From positions 3,555,501 to 3,619,500 of the forward strand of contig JAFCIZ010000002.1 in the NCBI GenBank assembly GCA_017871115.1: 64,000 nt of DNA, read 5' to 3'. Positions 1-10,996 of this stretch are shown in pieces. Position numbers and translations under genes: made by a program. How positions within the stretch are numbered: position 1 is the first letter of the stretch; each line of letters starts with the position of its first letter. This DNA comes from Cunninghamella blakesleeana. Lineage: Eukaryota > Mucoromycota > Mucoromycetes > Mucorales > Cunninghamellaceae. The notes beneath the pieces are model-generated. The model worked only from the letters and a program-made list of their open reading frames with translations. It was not told the DNA's origin and did not search any database.

Positions 1-1782
1 ACTAAATGGTATATCTTTACAAGTCAGTGTCCTTCATCAATAAATGGAGTTCGCCATACAAATTGGGCAGATCTTGAAAAAAAGTTAACTCTTTGTTTCA
101 CTTGGATCACATAGCTGACTTTGGTTATTTTTTCTTATAAAAGGAGTATTCGTTGAGTATCGGTTATTAATAAAAATAATCGTGTATGACATTGGATACT
201 TTATTTAAAGGCGTCAACTTATTATAACCCCCTTGGATGATTTTAAATATGCCAGTCCGCTTGGAATAAAGTTTTTTTTTTTTTTTTTTTTGGATTACAG
301 ATATAAACTGTCATGGGAATCCCCTTGACAAGTACCCGTTAAACTATGCTTTCTCCTAAATTCTCACTGGCTCCTATCACATGGATGTTTTCATTTGTGT
401 ACATGTTTTTTAGTAATTAAATGGGTTGATAAAAGAAGGAAAAAAAGAAAAATGTGTAAGGAAAAGGGAAAAAAAAAAAAAAAGGAAGAATTTTATTTTT
501 ATTTTTTATGCAAAGTTAATTTATTAGAAGCGAATCATATATCATATTCATGTATATAAGTATTGTATATAATAAATATTATCATTCGTTATTTTAATAC
601 GTACATATATAAATAAATAATAAATAGAGAAAAAAAATATTCCCAAAAAATTTCATGACATTCTTTTTCATTTCATTTCTTTATAATGAAACTATATTGA
701 AGACTATGAGTACTTAATTATTTATTTATTTAATTAGAGAAAGAGCATCTGGTTAGATTTTTTTTACATTAAAGGTTCTAAAATATAGTAAGTAAAATAG
801 GGCATGCAGGATATTCTGAATTTTAATTTATCTGATAAAAAGTGCTTCACGAGGTATATATGTGCCTTATTTTTTTATATAGTATTTATAAAATCTTTTT
901 TTTTTTGTATCGAGATATTCATGTTCCAAGTAATCGAATTATGTTGTCTCTTTATATATCAATTGATAAATAAAATTCCAAAAAAGGAAATAAAAAATAT
1001 TTTTCGTAGTAAAATTGTAAAAAAAAAAGACCTTTTTTACATATAATAAAATATAAAATAAGATTAATAAAAAATATGTATTAATAGTTATAAAATAGCT
1101 AAAAATAATGTATAGAATTGATATATTAAGAAATAGAGATAAAAAAAAAATCGAATAAAAGAACATTTTCTAATGCAAACACTGTGTAATAGTTTCAAAA
1201 AAATAACCTTCTGCCAAATTTAAACTCAATTTGCATAAAATAAGATTGATAAATATTAGAACAGTCTTCACACTCTACCTAGAGTTTCATTTTGAATATA
1301 TTTAGGTAGAGGGTTATTGGCCTTACTCTAAAAATATAATACACATTAGGTGTAATTGTTATGTATATAATATTGAAAAAGGCTATATGAGGTACTTGAT
1401 GAATCTTCTAAAATTACAATGACCTATAAATATCATAATATATGTACGTGTTTTACAAAAATATTTACTTTATATAGTCTTGAGTTTACAGAAGCTGAAT
1501 AGTTTATCAATGATATACAATCATCCTATAAAAAATTAGGTATTTATCAGTAATATAATTTATATATTTGTATTTTTATATTTTTATTAATCATCTATTT
1601 TTAAATTAGAAAATTGGTTTTTTATTAGAAAAACACTGATAAATTTTTAGTTTTCTCACGGGGTTTAAATTATCGTGATGATTCTCAAAAGTATAAAAGG
1701 TTTTTCTTCCCTCTCTTTTTACTTTTTTTCTTTCTAAACAAAATTTTAATAATCATTTACTAAAACATTAAAAAAACCAAGT
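1..1782. other. AT-rich stretch without a supported gene
   Basis: No gene can be supported. Frame 1 of the plus strand is open from the window edge to a TAG near base 114 with fairly coding-like composition (Trp, Cys and His present), so the tail of an exon or of a mobile-element gene may enter from the left. The open frames at 804-1166 are homopolymer-rich and unconvincing. A perfect 9-bp inverted repeat (CTCTACCTA at 1273-1281, TAGGTAGAG at 1303-1311) could form a hairpin. Confidence 0.5.
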
Positions 1783-3018
1783 GTGTATGGCGGGAATACT
1801 TTAGAACTATACGCTGATACGTGTACTGGAAAGGCTTTGATAAAAAATGAAAAGTTTTGGGATCGTCTTCTTCCAAAATTTGTTATTAAATAATTACTCT
1901 ATTAGATAAATATATATATTATTTATATTTGGACTGATGGCCTCAGATAACTCATTAAATGTAGGGCACGCCTATCAAAATCACAAAGACTATGCAAGAT
2001 TCCATAGATTTTACATTTATCTTGAGGATGTAACAACTATAAAATGGATACAAATCCAAATTAATTATCCTCGTACTGGTGGCTCTACAAGTCTCTATAT
2101 CGTATTAAACAGCAAAAATTAATGCTAAACTGCCTTGAACTTGCCAAAAATGATAATAGCCCTTTTCATTCAAAATTACAACTTGCATACAACCTCATCA
2201 TCAATGAAAACATGGAAATTGGTGTTTTAAGTCATAGGATTGATAATAGTGTACCTTACTTAGATTATATTGATGAAAAAAAGATGATCAAGTACTAAAC
2301 GTAGTTAGCCAGTAAGTAATTATATTTTATTTATATTTGATATAACATTGGTTTTGTTTAATTTTATTATTTCTATTACATAGAGATACATACCCTTTAA
2401 ATAGGTATGCTATTAATGATATCCTAAGGGCGGCTAACTACCCAGTAATTGCATCCACAGAAGATTTAAGTGTGCAAAATTTTATAAATCATTTAGAAAG
2501 TTTATCACCGAACAATGGTTTAGAAAAATTATCAATCAAATACTTCAATACCGTAAAAAATAGAACAAATGACACTCATATTCCAACCAACCAACCATAC
2601 AAGAAAGTAAATAATAAATTATTATAAATTACTTTATAAATATGCCTATATGTACATATCATATATATATATATTATCTCTGATCACAATTCTCTTTTGA
2701 ACTACTGTTTATTAGATACGAAAGTATTGTGGGGTTGGTGGTTGCGAACGCTTTTATTACAATAGCTCCGAATTAACTGTCCATCAACAAGTTACCAGTA
2801 TGTATGAACAGTGCTTATAAAATAATAAGTAAATCTATAAAAAATGTAACTATATTAAAATATATTAATGCAATTGTATGTTTTTTTATTTTTATTTTTT
2901 TTACATATTTTAGAGTGGTTTTAAGTGCAAAGAAGCAATCTGTTGCGAAAACTTCAAGTCATTTAGATTAGTTCTCACTAAACATATGAAGAGCCAAAAT
3001 GACGATAATACAAATTAG
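1783..3018 (+). pseudogene. broken multi-exon gene with C2H2/C2HC zinc-finger-like C-terminus
   Basis: Several coding-like segments follow one another on the plus strand: about 1783-1891, 1940-2095, 2062-2294, then two segments joined by good in-phase introns. The first such intron runs from GTAAGT near 2312 to TAG near 2383 and completes a Gln codon. The second runs from GTAAAT near 2606 to TTAG near 2716, in phase 0. The last segments carry finger-like spacing: C-x4-C-x12-H, then a second C-x4-C...H block ending at TAG 3016-3018. The reading frame breaks at least twice: between the 1940 and 2062 segments, and in the A7 run near 2280, where dropping one A restores a frame that runs straight to the GTAAGT donor. 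The last intron would need a weak GTTACC donor. I do not recognise the family. It may be a decayed member of a lineage-specific or transposon-borne family, or an intact gene with homopolymer sequencing errors. Confidence 0.4.
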
Positions 3019-4479
3019 TGAAAAGGGTGGATTGAAGGATAAATGATGGAATTAGTATACTTTAATTTCTATATAATTTTTTTTATTTAATTGCTTACTT
3101 TTTAATAAAATTTTCTATTAAAGATCAATATTGGTTATATATTTTTAAATTTACACAACAAATATACAAATATACTTCATCTTAAATTTGAAATACTATA
3201 AATTTTATAACTTAATTATATATTTTTCATACATCTAGGCTTATTTTCATTATATAAAATATACAAATTATTTATATTGTCATTATCAATATCATCTCTA
3301 CTATACGATAGTATTTGACAATGTATCTTAAAAATTCATAAAACATATGTAGAATAATATTAATTGGTAATATTATATATATACGTAATATTTTAATCCT
3401 ATTTTTAAAATCATATACTCATCTATAATTATATAAAATCGTTTAATGAAAAAATAAAACATCTTAAAAAAAGTTTAGTAGTAACAACATTTTAAAAATA
3501 AAATATCTGACTTTTAAAAACATTTATGCAGAGATTGTAATATACAAACTCGAAAATACGCTTGAAGTTAAATAAAATTATCTATTTTATTTAGACAAAA
3601 AAATTAAAATTCAGACGCTTCTTTTTATTGAGACAACCGAAAAAAATTTATTTAGTCTAAATTCAAGTGGAAGTATTATACATGTATGATTTTTTTTAAA
3701 TAACTAGTTATTAGAAATAAAATATTTGAACCATACATATTTTATGATTTATTTTAAAACCTTTTCTGTTTTCTTTTTTGAATTTTTTTTAAAATAAATG
3801 ATTAAATATATAGTGTTTCTCGTGCGTTGCTTATGGAACTTGGTGTTATATTGATTAAAAAAAAAAAAAAACTACAACTGATCACTTTTTTTTTCTTTTC
3901 CAAGTTAATTTTTACGTAATGAATTATATAGTGAAACATAAACAAGTATTATATTGCTATTGTTGTCATTGATAACCATTATCATCAAAAGTTTTATTTA
4001 AAAATGATAGAAAAGTAATTTAGAAAAATGAAAAAATAATAATGAATGATACTTGTTTTTATCATGTACTCTTTTTTATTAGTATATATGCATAAAAAAA
4101 GTACATAATAAAATGAGTATTCTGTTTATATAAAAAGTTCTCGAAATAATAATAATAATCAAAAACCTGCTTTTTTTGTATCAAAAAAAAAAAAAAAATT
4201 CACATTATAAAATACATTATAGGTTTCTTTTTGTTTAAATATATATATATAAAGAAACCTGCTTTTTTTTATTTATATAAAAAAAAAGAAACTTATTTTA
4301 TTTTATTTTTTGAAATGAAATTTTTTATACAAATTGAATAATTCAAAAAAAAGAAATAGGTTTCTCATCCTTTTTTTTTCTTCTTTTCATTCTTTATTCT
4401 ATTTTTACTTGTTTTTTAAAAAAGATACTCGTATTCTCTTCGTTATGGCTATTTTTCACATATATGTATATATGATGAA
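3019..4479. other. AT-rich intergenic stretch with small inverted repeat
   Basis: No coding signal on either strand. It contains a perfect 10-bp inverted repeat, AGGTTTCTTT at 4221-4230 and AAAGAAACCT at 4251-4260, around an AT-rich loop. The short string AACCTGCTTTTTTT occurs just before it (about 4165) and again at its right edge (about 4257). This could be a small palindromic repeat or a transcript-end hairpin. Confidence 0.5.
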
Positions 4480-4810
4480 AAAAAGCTCGAAGGGTGGCAA
4501 GCTTGTATGACAATAAGTGAAATGAACTGATATTGTTAAATACGGCCATAGATCATCGGTGTTTGTATTGAGAATATAAATGTTGTGTGTGATTTAGTTG
4601 GGCTTTGCTCTACCTAGTACCCTGCAAGATTGTTTGCGTTTCGATAACCCTCGATGGTGCCTTGAGGGGGAAAGGTATAATACGAGTCCGATCGTTTGGG
4701 ATGTTGACATAGTAGCTTGATTATATGTTATATAATTAGGCGAAAATCGAACTGAACAGACGAAAATCTTTTAACCCGTTGAAGCTTTTGGTTGGCATCT
4801 CTATAGGTAA
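4480..4810. other. GC-richer non-coding island, possible structured RNA or 5S-derived element
   Basis: About 330 bases stand out from strongly AT-rich flanks by a more balanced composition, but all six frames are broken by stops. On the plus strand TACGGCCATAG at about 4541 matches the start of many fungal 5S rRNAs. An AGTT..GC block follows about 55 bases on and CCTAGTACC about 75 bases on, roughly where 5S box A and the GCCTAGTTAGTACC segment lie. The central 5S sequence (CCCGTCCGATC) is absent, so this is not an intact 5S gene. Read on the minus strand, the island ends in a T7 run near 4481, which could act as a Pol III terminator. RNase P/MRP, SRP, U1-U6 and telomerase RNA were considered by eye and no convincing motif was found. 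Confidence 0.3.
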
Positions 4811-6476
4811 TATAAGTTATACATATATATATATACAGAAAAGATTAATTAATATATGGGTATAAGGGTAGATAAATATTAATATACAGAATCTATTTTA
4901 TTGGATCATGATCTTACCAAGAGACAAATTTAACACGTAGTAATACTATAAATATATATATATATATATATGTATATATAAGCTTAATACTTCTTTTTTT
5001 CACACATTAGCTAAACAAATATCTACTAGTATATAAGCAAACATCGATATTATATGGCTCTATTCCTATTGGTTCAAATGAAACAAAGTAACTAATTATT
5101 AATCTGCTCAAGAAAAAGGAAAATGGCTAAATATACTCTTCTCTATTTGAACAATAAAACAATAATCATATGTATTTGCTCAAAAAAATATAATTGTAAC
5201 ATATCATCCCTTTAAATAAAAATGACCAACCAATCTATTTTACGTCTATTTTATTATTGTCATTATTACAATTTTATAAATCTATGTGTCATTATGTTCC
5301 TATTATATCATAAATATATTTTGGTAATTCTTTTGTTGCTCTTGATAAAAACCAGAAATTAAAAAATATATCATAAATTAGAAAAAAAAATGACGTTGCT
5401 ATTTTATTCATTTATTTTATTTTTACAAAATTATAATTGGAAGAATTTAGCTAACAATTAAAAGAATAGACTTCAATCACTTGTTTAAAAAATGTTTATT
5501 ATGAGATACTAGTAATAATAATATAGTATTATTATAAAAGAAATATCCTTCAATATAAAATATATAATTTATTTAAAAAATGAAGATGAGAGAGAAGTGG
5601 TAAAAATAGGGAGTTTTGTAAAAGATTAAAGCAGTAGCATAACGCTTTTATTTACTTCAGTTTTATATTCTTTTCTCAATAAAAAAAACATCTCTTTATA
5701 TTAATACGTATGGCTTGAATTAATCTAATTGTATTATATCATAAACAAGTTTTTTAACCAAGCCAAAAGACAATAAGAAAACGTACTAGATATACATTTT
5801 TATTGTGAAACGCACCTAATATAGTTAGCTTTATCCAGTTTGATGTCTTAAACATGTAGACTTTTATAGATATCAAACTATTCTTAATACATATGCTATA
5901 TTTTTATTCTTAAAATTCAATTAATTAGTAGTTTTTTCAATATAAGCGAAAACATATATATACATATATTTCGCAATATGCAATACTAATTATAAAACTA
6001 GCCTGTGTTTCTAGTAATTTCCTATATACACCAAAGCACTTTGATTAAAAATGAAAGCTACAGGTTTATATAAAATTAACATTTTTTTATAATGATAAAA
6101 AGAAATAGAAAGATAATATATTTCTATATACGGTTTTTTACTTTGAATTTGTACTCGAAAAAAATATATTTATTACCTATATTTTATAAAAAAAGTGAAA
6201 TTTATTTTTATAAACTACAATTAATTATTACAAGTTACACTAATGATTTTTTTTTATTTCTACAAAACAAGACAAGTTTTTATTTAATTAATTTTTTTTT
6301 TCTTTTGTTAAATGATCTTAATTTCTAATATTAAAAAGGAAGTGATTTAAATAATAAATAAAAGAGAATCTACCTTAAAAAAACAGAAAGCTGATAAAAT
6401 AATAATAAAAAAATGATACAATATATATATAGGTTTTTGGGATTTTTTTTTATATCTATTATAAACAGGAGGAAGT
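4811..6476. other. AT-rich intergenic stretch downstream of hsp70
   Basis: I see no gene here. It has AT dinucleotide runs (for example about 4954-4978). The open frame at 6092-6328 is dominated by Ile, Phe, Leu, Tyr and Lys, as expected from random AT-rich DNA. The right end probably holds the hsp70 3' UTR. Confidence 0.5.
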
Positions 6477-9010
6477 TTAATCAACTTCTTCAATGGAAGG
6501 ACCATCAGTTTCATCAGTAGAACCGGGGGCAGCACCAGGAAATCCGCCTGGAGCAGCGCCTGGAGCTCCACCAGGAGCAGCGCCTGATTGTTGATAGAAT
6601 TTCATCATGATAGGATTGACGATTTCTTCTAATTCCTTTTGCTTAGATTCGTATTCATCTTTAGAGGCTTCTTGAGAGTTATCTAACCATTGGATAGCTT
6701 CATCTACAGCAGCAGAGATCTTGGATTTATCATCAGCAGGTAAGGCACCACCGACCTTTTCATCTTGTAAGGTGTTACGTAAGTTATAAGCATAAGATTC
6801 AAGACCGTTCTTGGCTTGGATACGAGAAGCAGCTTCTTCATCTTCAGCCTTGTATTTTTCAGCATCGTTAACCATACGTTCAATTTCTTCCTTGGAAAGA
6901 CGACCCTTATCGTTAGTGATGGTGATTTTATTGGATTTACCGGTGGTCTTATCTAAAGCACTAACGTTTAAGATACCGTTAGCATCAACATCGAAGGTAA
7001 CTTCAATTTGAGGAACACCACGAGGAGCAGGGGGGATACCAGATAATTCGAATTTACCGAGAATGTTGTTATCCTTAGTACGAGCACGTTCACCTTCATA
7101 AACTTGAATTAAGACACCGGGTTGGTTATCGGCATAAGTAGAGAAGACTTCGGATTTCTTGGTAGGGACGGTAGTGTTACGTTTGATTAAAGCAGTCATG
7201 ACACCACCAGCGGTTTCAATACCTAAAGAAAGAGGAGCAACATCTAATAATAATAAAGAGTCGGTCTTTTCAGAGGTATCACCGGATAAGATAGCAGCTT
7301 GGACAGCAGCACCATAAGCAACAGCTTCATCAGGGTTAATAGATTTGTTGGGTTCTTTACCGTTGAAGAAGTCAGAAACCATCTTTTGGATCTTGGGGAT
7401 ACGAGTACTATAGGGTAATAATAATAATAAAAAAGGAAAGAATAAATATGATGCCCACTTTTTATTTATTTATATTTATATTATATTATATTATTCAAGA
7501 TACTTACGAACCACCAACCATGACAACATCATGAACGGAACCCTTATCAATCTTGGAATCACGTAAAACTTTTTCAACAGGTTCCATAGTAGAACGGAAT
7601 AAGTCTTGATTTAATTCTTCGAAACGAGCACGAGTTAAAGAAGTGTAGTAATCAATACCTTCGAATAAGGAATCGATTTCAATAGAGGTTTGAGCAGCAG
7701 AAGATAAAGTTCTCTTGGCACGTTCACAAGCGGTACGGAGACGACGAACAGCACGAGCGTTACCAGAGATATCCTTCTTGAATTTACGTTTGAATTCTTG
7801 GATGAAATGGGTAACTAAACGGTTATCGAAATCTTCACCACCTAAATGGGTATCACCAGCGGTAGCCTTAACTTCGAAGATACCATCTTCAATAGTTAAA
7901 AGGGAAACATCGAAGGTACCACCACCTAAATCGAAAATAAGAACGTTACGTTCACCTTCGGTCTTCTTATCTAAACCGTAAGCAATGGCAGCAGCGGTAG
8001 GTTCGTTGATAATACGTTGAACATTTAAACCAGCAATTAAACCAGCATCTTTGGTAGCTTGACGTTGGGAGTCATTGAAGTAAGCAGGGACAGTAATGAC
8101 AGCGTTCTTGACAGTAGTACCTAAATAAGCTTCAGCAATTTCCTTCATCTATTACATCATAATATATATAATGAGTAAATAATAAGTTTCCATTTTAGAA
8201 AAAAAAATTTTTTTTGTTCTAGTTGATTCCAATCTCCACCGAAAATAAAAACAAGGAAAATACTACTGATCTTTTATATATATATATATATATATATAAA
8301 CTTACCTTGACTAAAACCATAGAAGAGATTTCTTCAGGAGTGAAGACCTTGGTTTCACCTTTATATTCAACTTGAATGACAGGCTTGGTATCCTTGTCAA
8401 TAACCTTGAAAGCCCAGTGCTTCATATCAGATTGAACTTCGGCATCATTGAAACGACGACCGATCAAACTAGATAAAAAAAGGAATTATGAGTCAATATG
8501 TAGCGATTTTATATTTATAATAAATATTATTTTATCATGATCACTTACCGCTTGGCATCGAAAACGGTACCAGCAGTGTTTAAAGCGGCTTGATTCTTGG
8601 CAGCATCACCAATTAAACGTTCAGAATCGGTGAAAGCAACATAAGAGGGAGTAGTACGGTTACCTTGGTCGTTAGCGATGATTTCTACACGATCGTTTTG
8701 CCATACACCAACACAAGAGTAGCTATATAAAAATAAATAAAAATACGGGATGAATATCTTAACACTGATGCTATTACTGCTTCCAGCAATTTTTTTTTTA
8801 TGTTTTAAAATAATAAAAAAAACTTACGTTGTACCCAAGTCAATACCAACTGAAAGTTAAAAAAAAAGAAAAACATAAAATATATTAGTATAAACGCGTG
8901 TTTTAAATTCATCGAGATGAAAAACAAAATAAAATAATTTTATATACAAAATAGATTTATATATATAAAATGGATATTAAAATAACCTTACCAGCTTTTC
9001 CTTCAGACAT
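6477..9010 (-). CDS. hsp70: cytosolic heat shock protein 70 (Ssa type)
   Basis: ATP-driven chaperone for folding and refolding of cytosolic proteins. Six exons join in phase: 9010-8992, 8849-8828, 8722-8549, 8468-8306, 8148-7508, 7407-6477, giving 649 residues, normal for the family. The start reads MSEGKA and the first exons supply the phosphate-binding DLGTTYSC motif. The second ATPase signature (DLGGGTFDV) and the GEDFDNRLV region lie in exon 5. The substrate-binding domain follows, then a Gly/Pro/Ala-rich linker and a terminal EEVD, which marks the cytosolic class and binds TPR co-chaperones. All donors are GTAAG(T/G) and all acceptors end in AG. The first two coding exons are only 19 and 22 nt, so exon-by-exon predictors may miss them. 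Codon use (CGT, GGT, AAG and ACC rich) is more biased than in neighbouring genes, consistent with high expression. A heat-shock element lies about 200 bp upstream. Confidence 0.97.
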
Positions 9011-9186
9011 GATGAATTAATATAATATATAAATAATATAAAGAAAAAAAAAAGAGAAGAAAGAAAAATAAATAAAATAATTTTTTTCTTTTTAACACCT
9101 CAGGGGGTCCCGAAAATAGGTTTAAAAAAAGATTTTTTTAAAAAAATAAAACTCAGGTACGCTATTTGATTGGCCAATTACCATTT

Positions 9187-9221
9187 TTCATGGAAAGTCT
9201 TGGAAAGAGGTGGAAGCTTCT
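9187..9221. promoter_or_regulatory. heat-shock element of hsp70 (step/gap type)
   Basis: GAA cores occur at 9193, 9203 and 9213, exactly 10 bp apart, and the last is followed in register by TTC at 9218, forming GAAGCTTC (9213-9220). Four nGAAn/nTTCn units in 5-bp register with two gaps match the gapped or step-type elements bound by heat-shock factor trimers. The element lies about 180-220 bp upstream of the hsp70 start codon. A TTC at 9187 is one base out of register. Confidence 0.75.
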
Positions 9222-9539
9222 TCATTATTGTCAAATATTATTTAATGCAAAAGACTAAAAAAAAAGTCCGCGTAAATTGCTTTTTTTTAGTACTAAAAAA
9301 TAAAAAATGGCTATGATATAATACTTTTATAAACATTTTTTATTAAAAAAAGACTTTTTTTTTCATATATTTATATAAAAATGCTAAAAGAAAAAAATAA
9401 TAATAATAAAAAGAGTAATAAATGCTAAAATAGGGAAATAAAATGATAAAGTGCTTATTTTTTAAAAGGGAGTGGTAATAATTTGCTGAAAAAAAAAAAA
9501 AAAAGATATGCATAATAATCAGTTGACGTATAAAAAAAA

Positions 9540-9577
<38 letters not shown>

Positions 9578-9593
9578 TATATATATATATGTA

Positions 9594-9626
<33 letters not shown>

Positions 9627-9915
9627 TTACAGCCAGAGTAATTATAAAGTGATAATTAATAGAATAATAAAAATTAAAAAAGAAAAAAAAAAAATAAAAG
9701 TTCATATATAAAATGGATTAACATAAAAAAAATAAATGTGTATTGTATGATTTGTTTGTAGATCTATTAAGGAGAGGAGATGGTAAATCAATATCATTAT
9801 CATTTATCATATATAAATATATAAATTTATACATATAAGATGAATATCTTGAAAGGAGAGAGAAAGAGAAAAAAAAAAAAAAAGAAAAGGAAAATAGAAA
9901 AGAGGATAATGACCA
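9222..9915. other. intergenic stretch with microsatellites
   Basis: This separates the hsp70 promoter from the 3' end of the small CCHC gene. It contains about twelve TAA/ATA units (about 9541-9577) running into AT dinucleotides up to about 9627. The overlapping open frames on both strands at 9343-9711 only translate this repeat and are not genes. Confidence 0.6.
9541..9627. repeat. (TAA)n-(AT)n compound microsatellite
   Basis: About twelve TAA/ATA triplets pass directly into AT dinucleotides with GTATATGTAT interruptions. It generates false open frames on both strands. It is the clearest of many such tracts in the window. Confidence 0.9.
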
Positions 9916-10091
9916 TCACTTTAAAAATGGACAAGCAAGCCTTTTATGACCATATTTTCCACACCAACCGCTAAATAAAAAATAAAAATATAATAAGAAA
10001 TTGAAAAGATTTTTAATTTTTTAATATGAATTTACCATTGACCTCCTTCAAGGTTGACAGGTTTTACTACATATGTCATATTAGGTTCCAT
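9916..10091 (-). CDS. 36-residue CCHC zinc-knuckle microprotein
   Basis: Two exons, 10091-10036 and 9970-9916, join across a 65-bp intron (GTAAAT donor, TTTAG acceptor) to give 36 residues. The splice creates Cys19, the first ligand of a perfect C-x2-C-x4-H-x4-C zinc knuckle (C19, C22, H27, C32), with the aromatic and Gly residues usual between ligands. The N-terminal half (MEPNMTYVVKPVNLEGGQ) is not recognised. An in-frame TGA lies 18-16 bases upstream of the ATG with no AG between them, so an upstream coding exon is unlikely and the ATG is probably the true start. Zinc knuckles usually bind single-stranded RNA or DNA; the role here is unknown. It could also be a relic of a larger CCHC protein, but phase and motif are preserved exactly. 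Confidence 0.55.
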
Positions 10092-10957
10092 TAAGGTTTT
10101 GAAAGGTCACTCTATTGATATTTTGATTTTATAGCTTTGTTTTATTTTTTTATTTTTTTTATTTTTATTTAATAAAATAATAAAAATACAAGTAAATAAT
10201 AAAAAGTAAAAGAAAAAAAGAAAAAAATAAGAAGGTGTTATATTATATATTTATTATAATTAAATAGAAGAAAAGAGAGAGAGAGAAAGAAAGAAAAAGG
10301 CTTGATTATACCTGGTTTTTATATTTTTTTTTCATTTTTTTTTTTATTATTATTTTCCTCCTCACTCTTTTTTCGTTCTTGAGACCAAACAAAAAAAAAA
10401 AATTTGGTTTTGATCTGCATAATTTTACTCCAACACACAGACTAAAAACGACTATACTACTAGTATTATAACACTTTTTTAATTGTGATAATGTGAACAT
10501 ATAATAATAATCAAATTTATTATACAAAAAAGGAGATTCCCTTCTTTTTTTTATAACCTCCTTAATAATAACATCGTTCTATCCTACTTTTTATAAAAAA
10601 AAGAATAAAAAAAGAATAAAAAAAGAATAATCTAATTATAAACCTATATTTATATCCATCATATAGCTAATAAACAACTATAACCAATATATATATATAT
10701 GTATAAACAACCATCGTTTTAACCCAAGAAAAAAAAAATTAGGAGAGAGAGAGAGAGGGAAAAAAACATAGAGAGAGAGTCTAGGACAATGAGGAGCAAA
10801 CATTATAAAAAAAAAATTATTATATTATCACTATTTAATCAAATGCTTAAATGACCCTTAACATAAAATAAAATAAAAAATATAAACAAATCATGGGATA
10901 AAAACGAATGTCAAGTTATCCTTGCATAAAAGAGTCATACCATCCCTATTACCGACC

Positions 10958-10996
<39 letters not shown>

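Noticed and set aside
804..1166. Open frames in the left AT-rich region
   Set aside because: Phe/Ile/Lys-rich, overlapping on opposite strands, no splice context or domain.
4541..4660. Intact 5S rRNA gene
   Set aside because: Only the first 11 bases and two short blocks fit; the conserved central CCCGTCCGATC region and the 3' half do not match. Kept only as a speculative 5S-like element.
9343..9711. Overlapping open frames on both strands
   Set aside because: They translate a (TAA)n/(AT)n microsatellite and poly(T) runs; composition is Tyr/Ile/Phe or Asn/Lys only.
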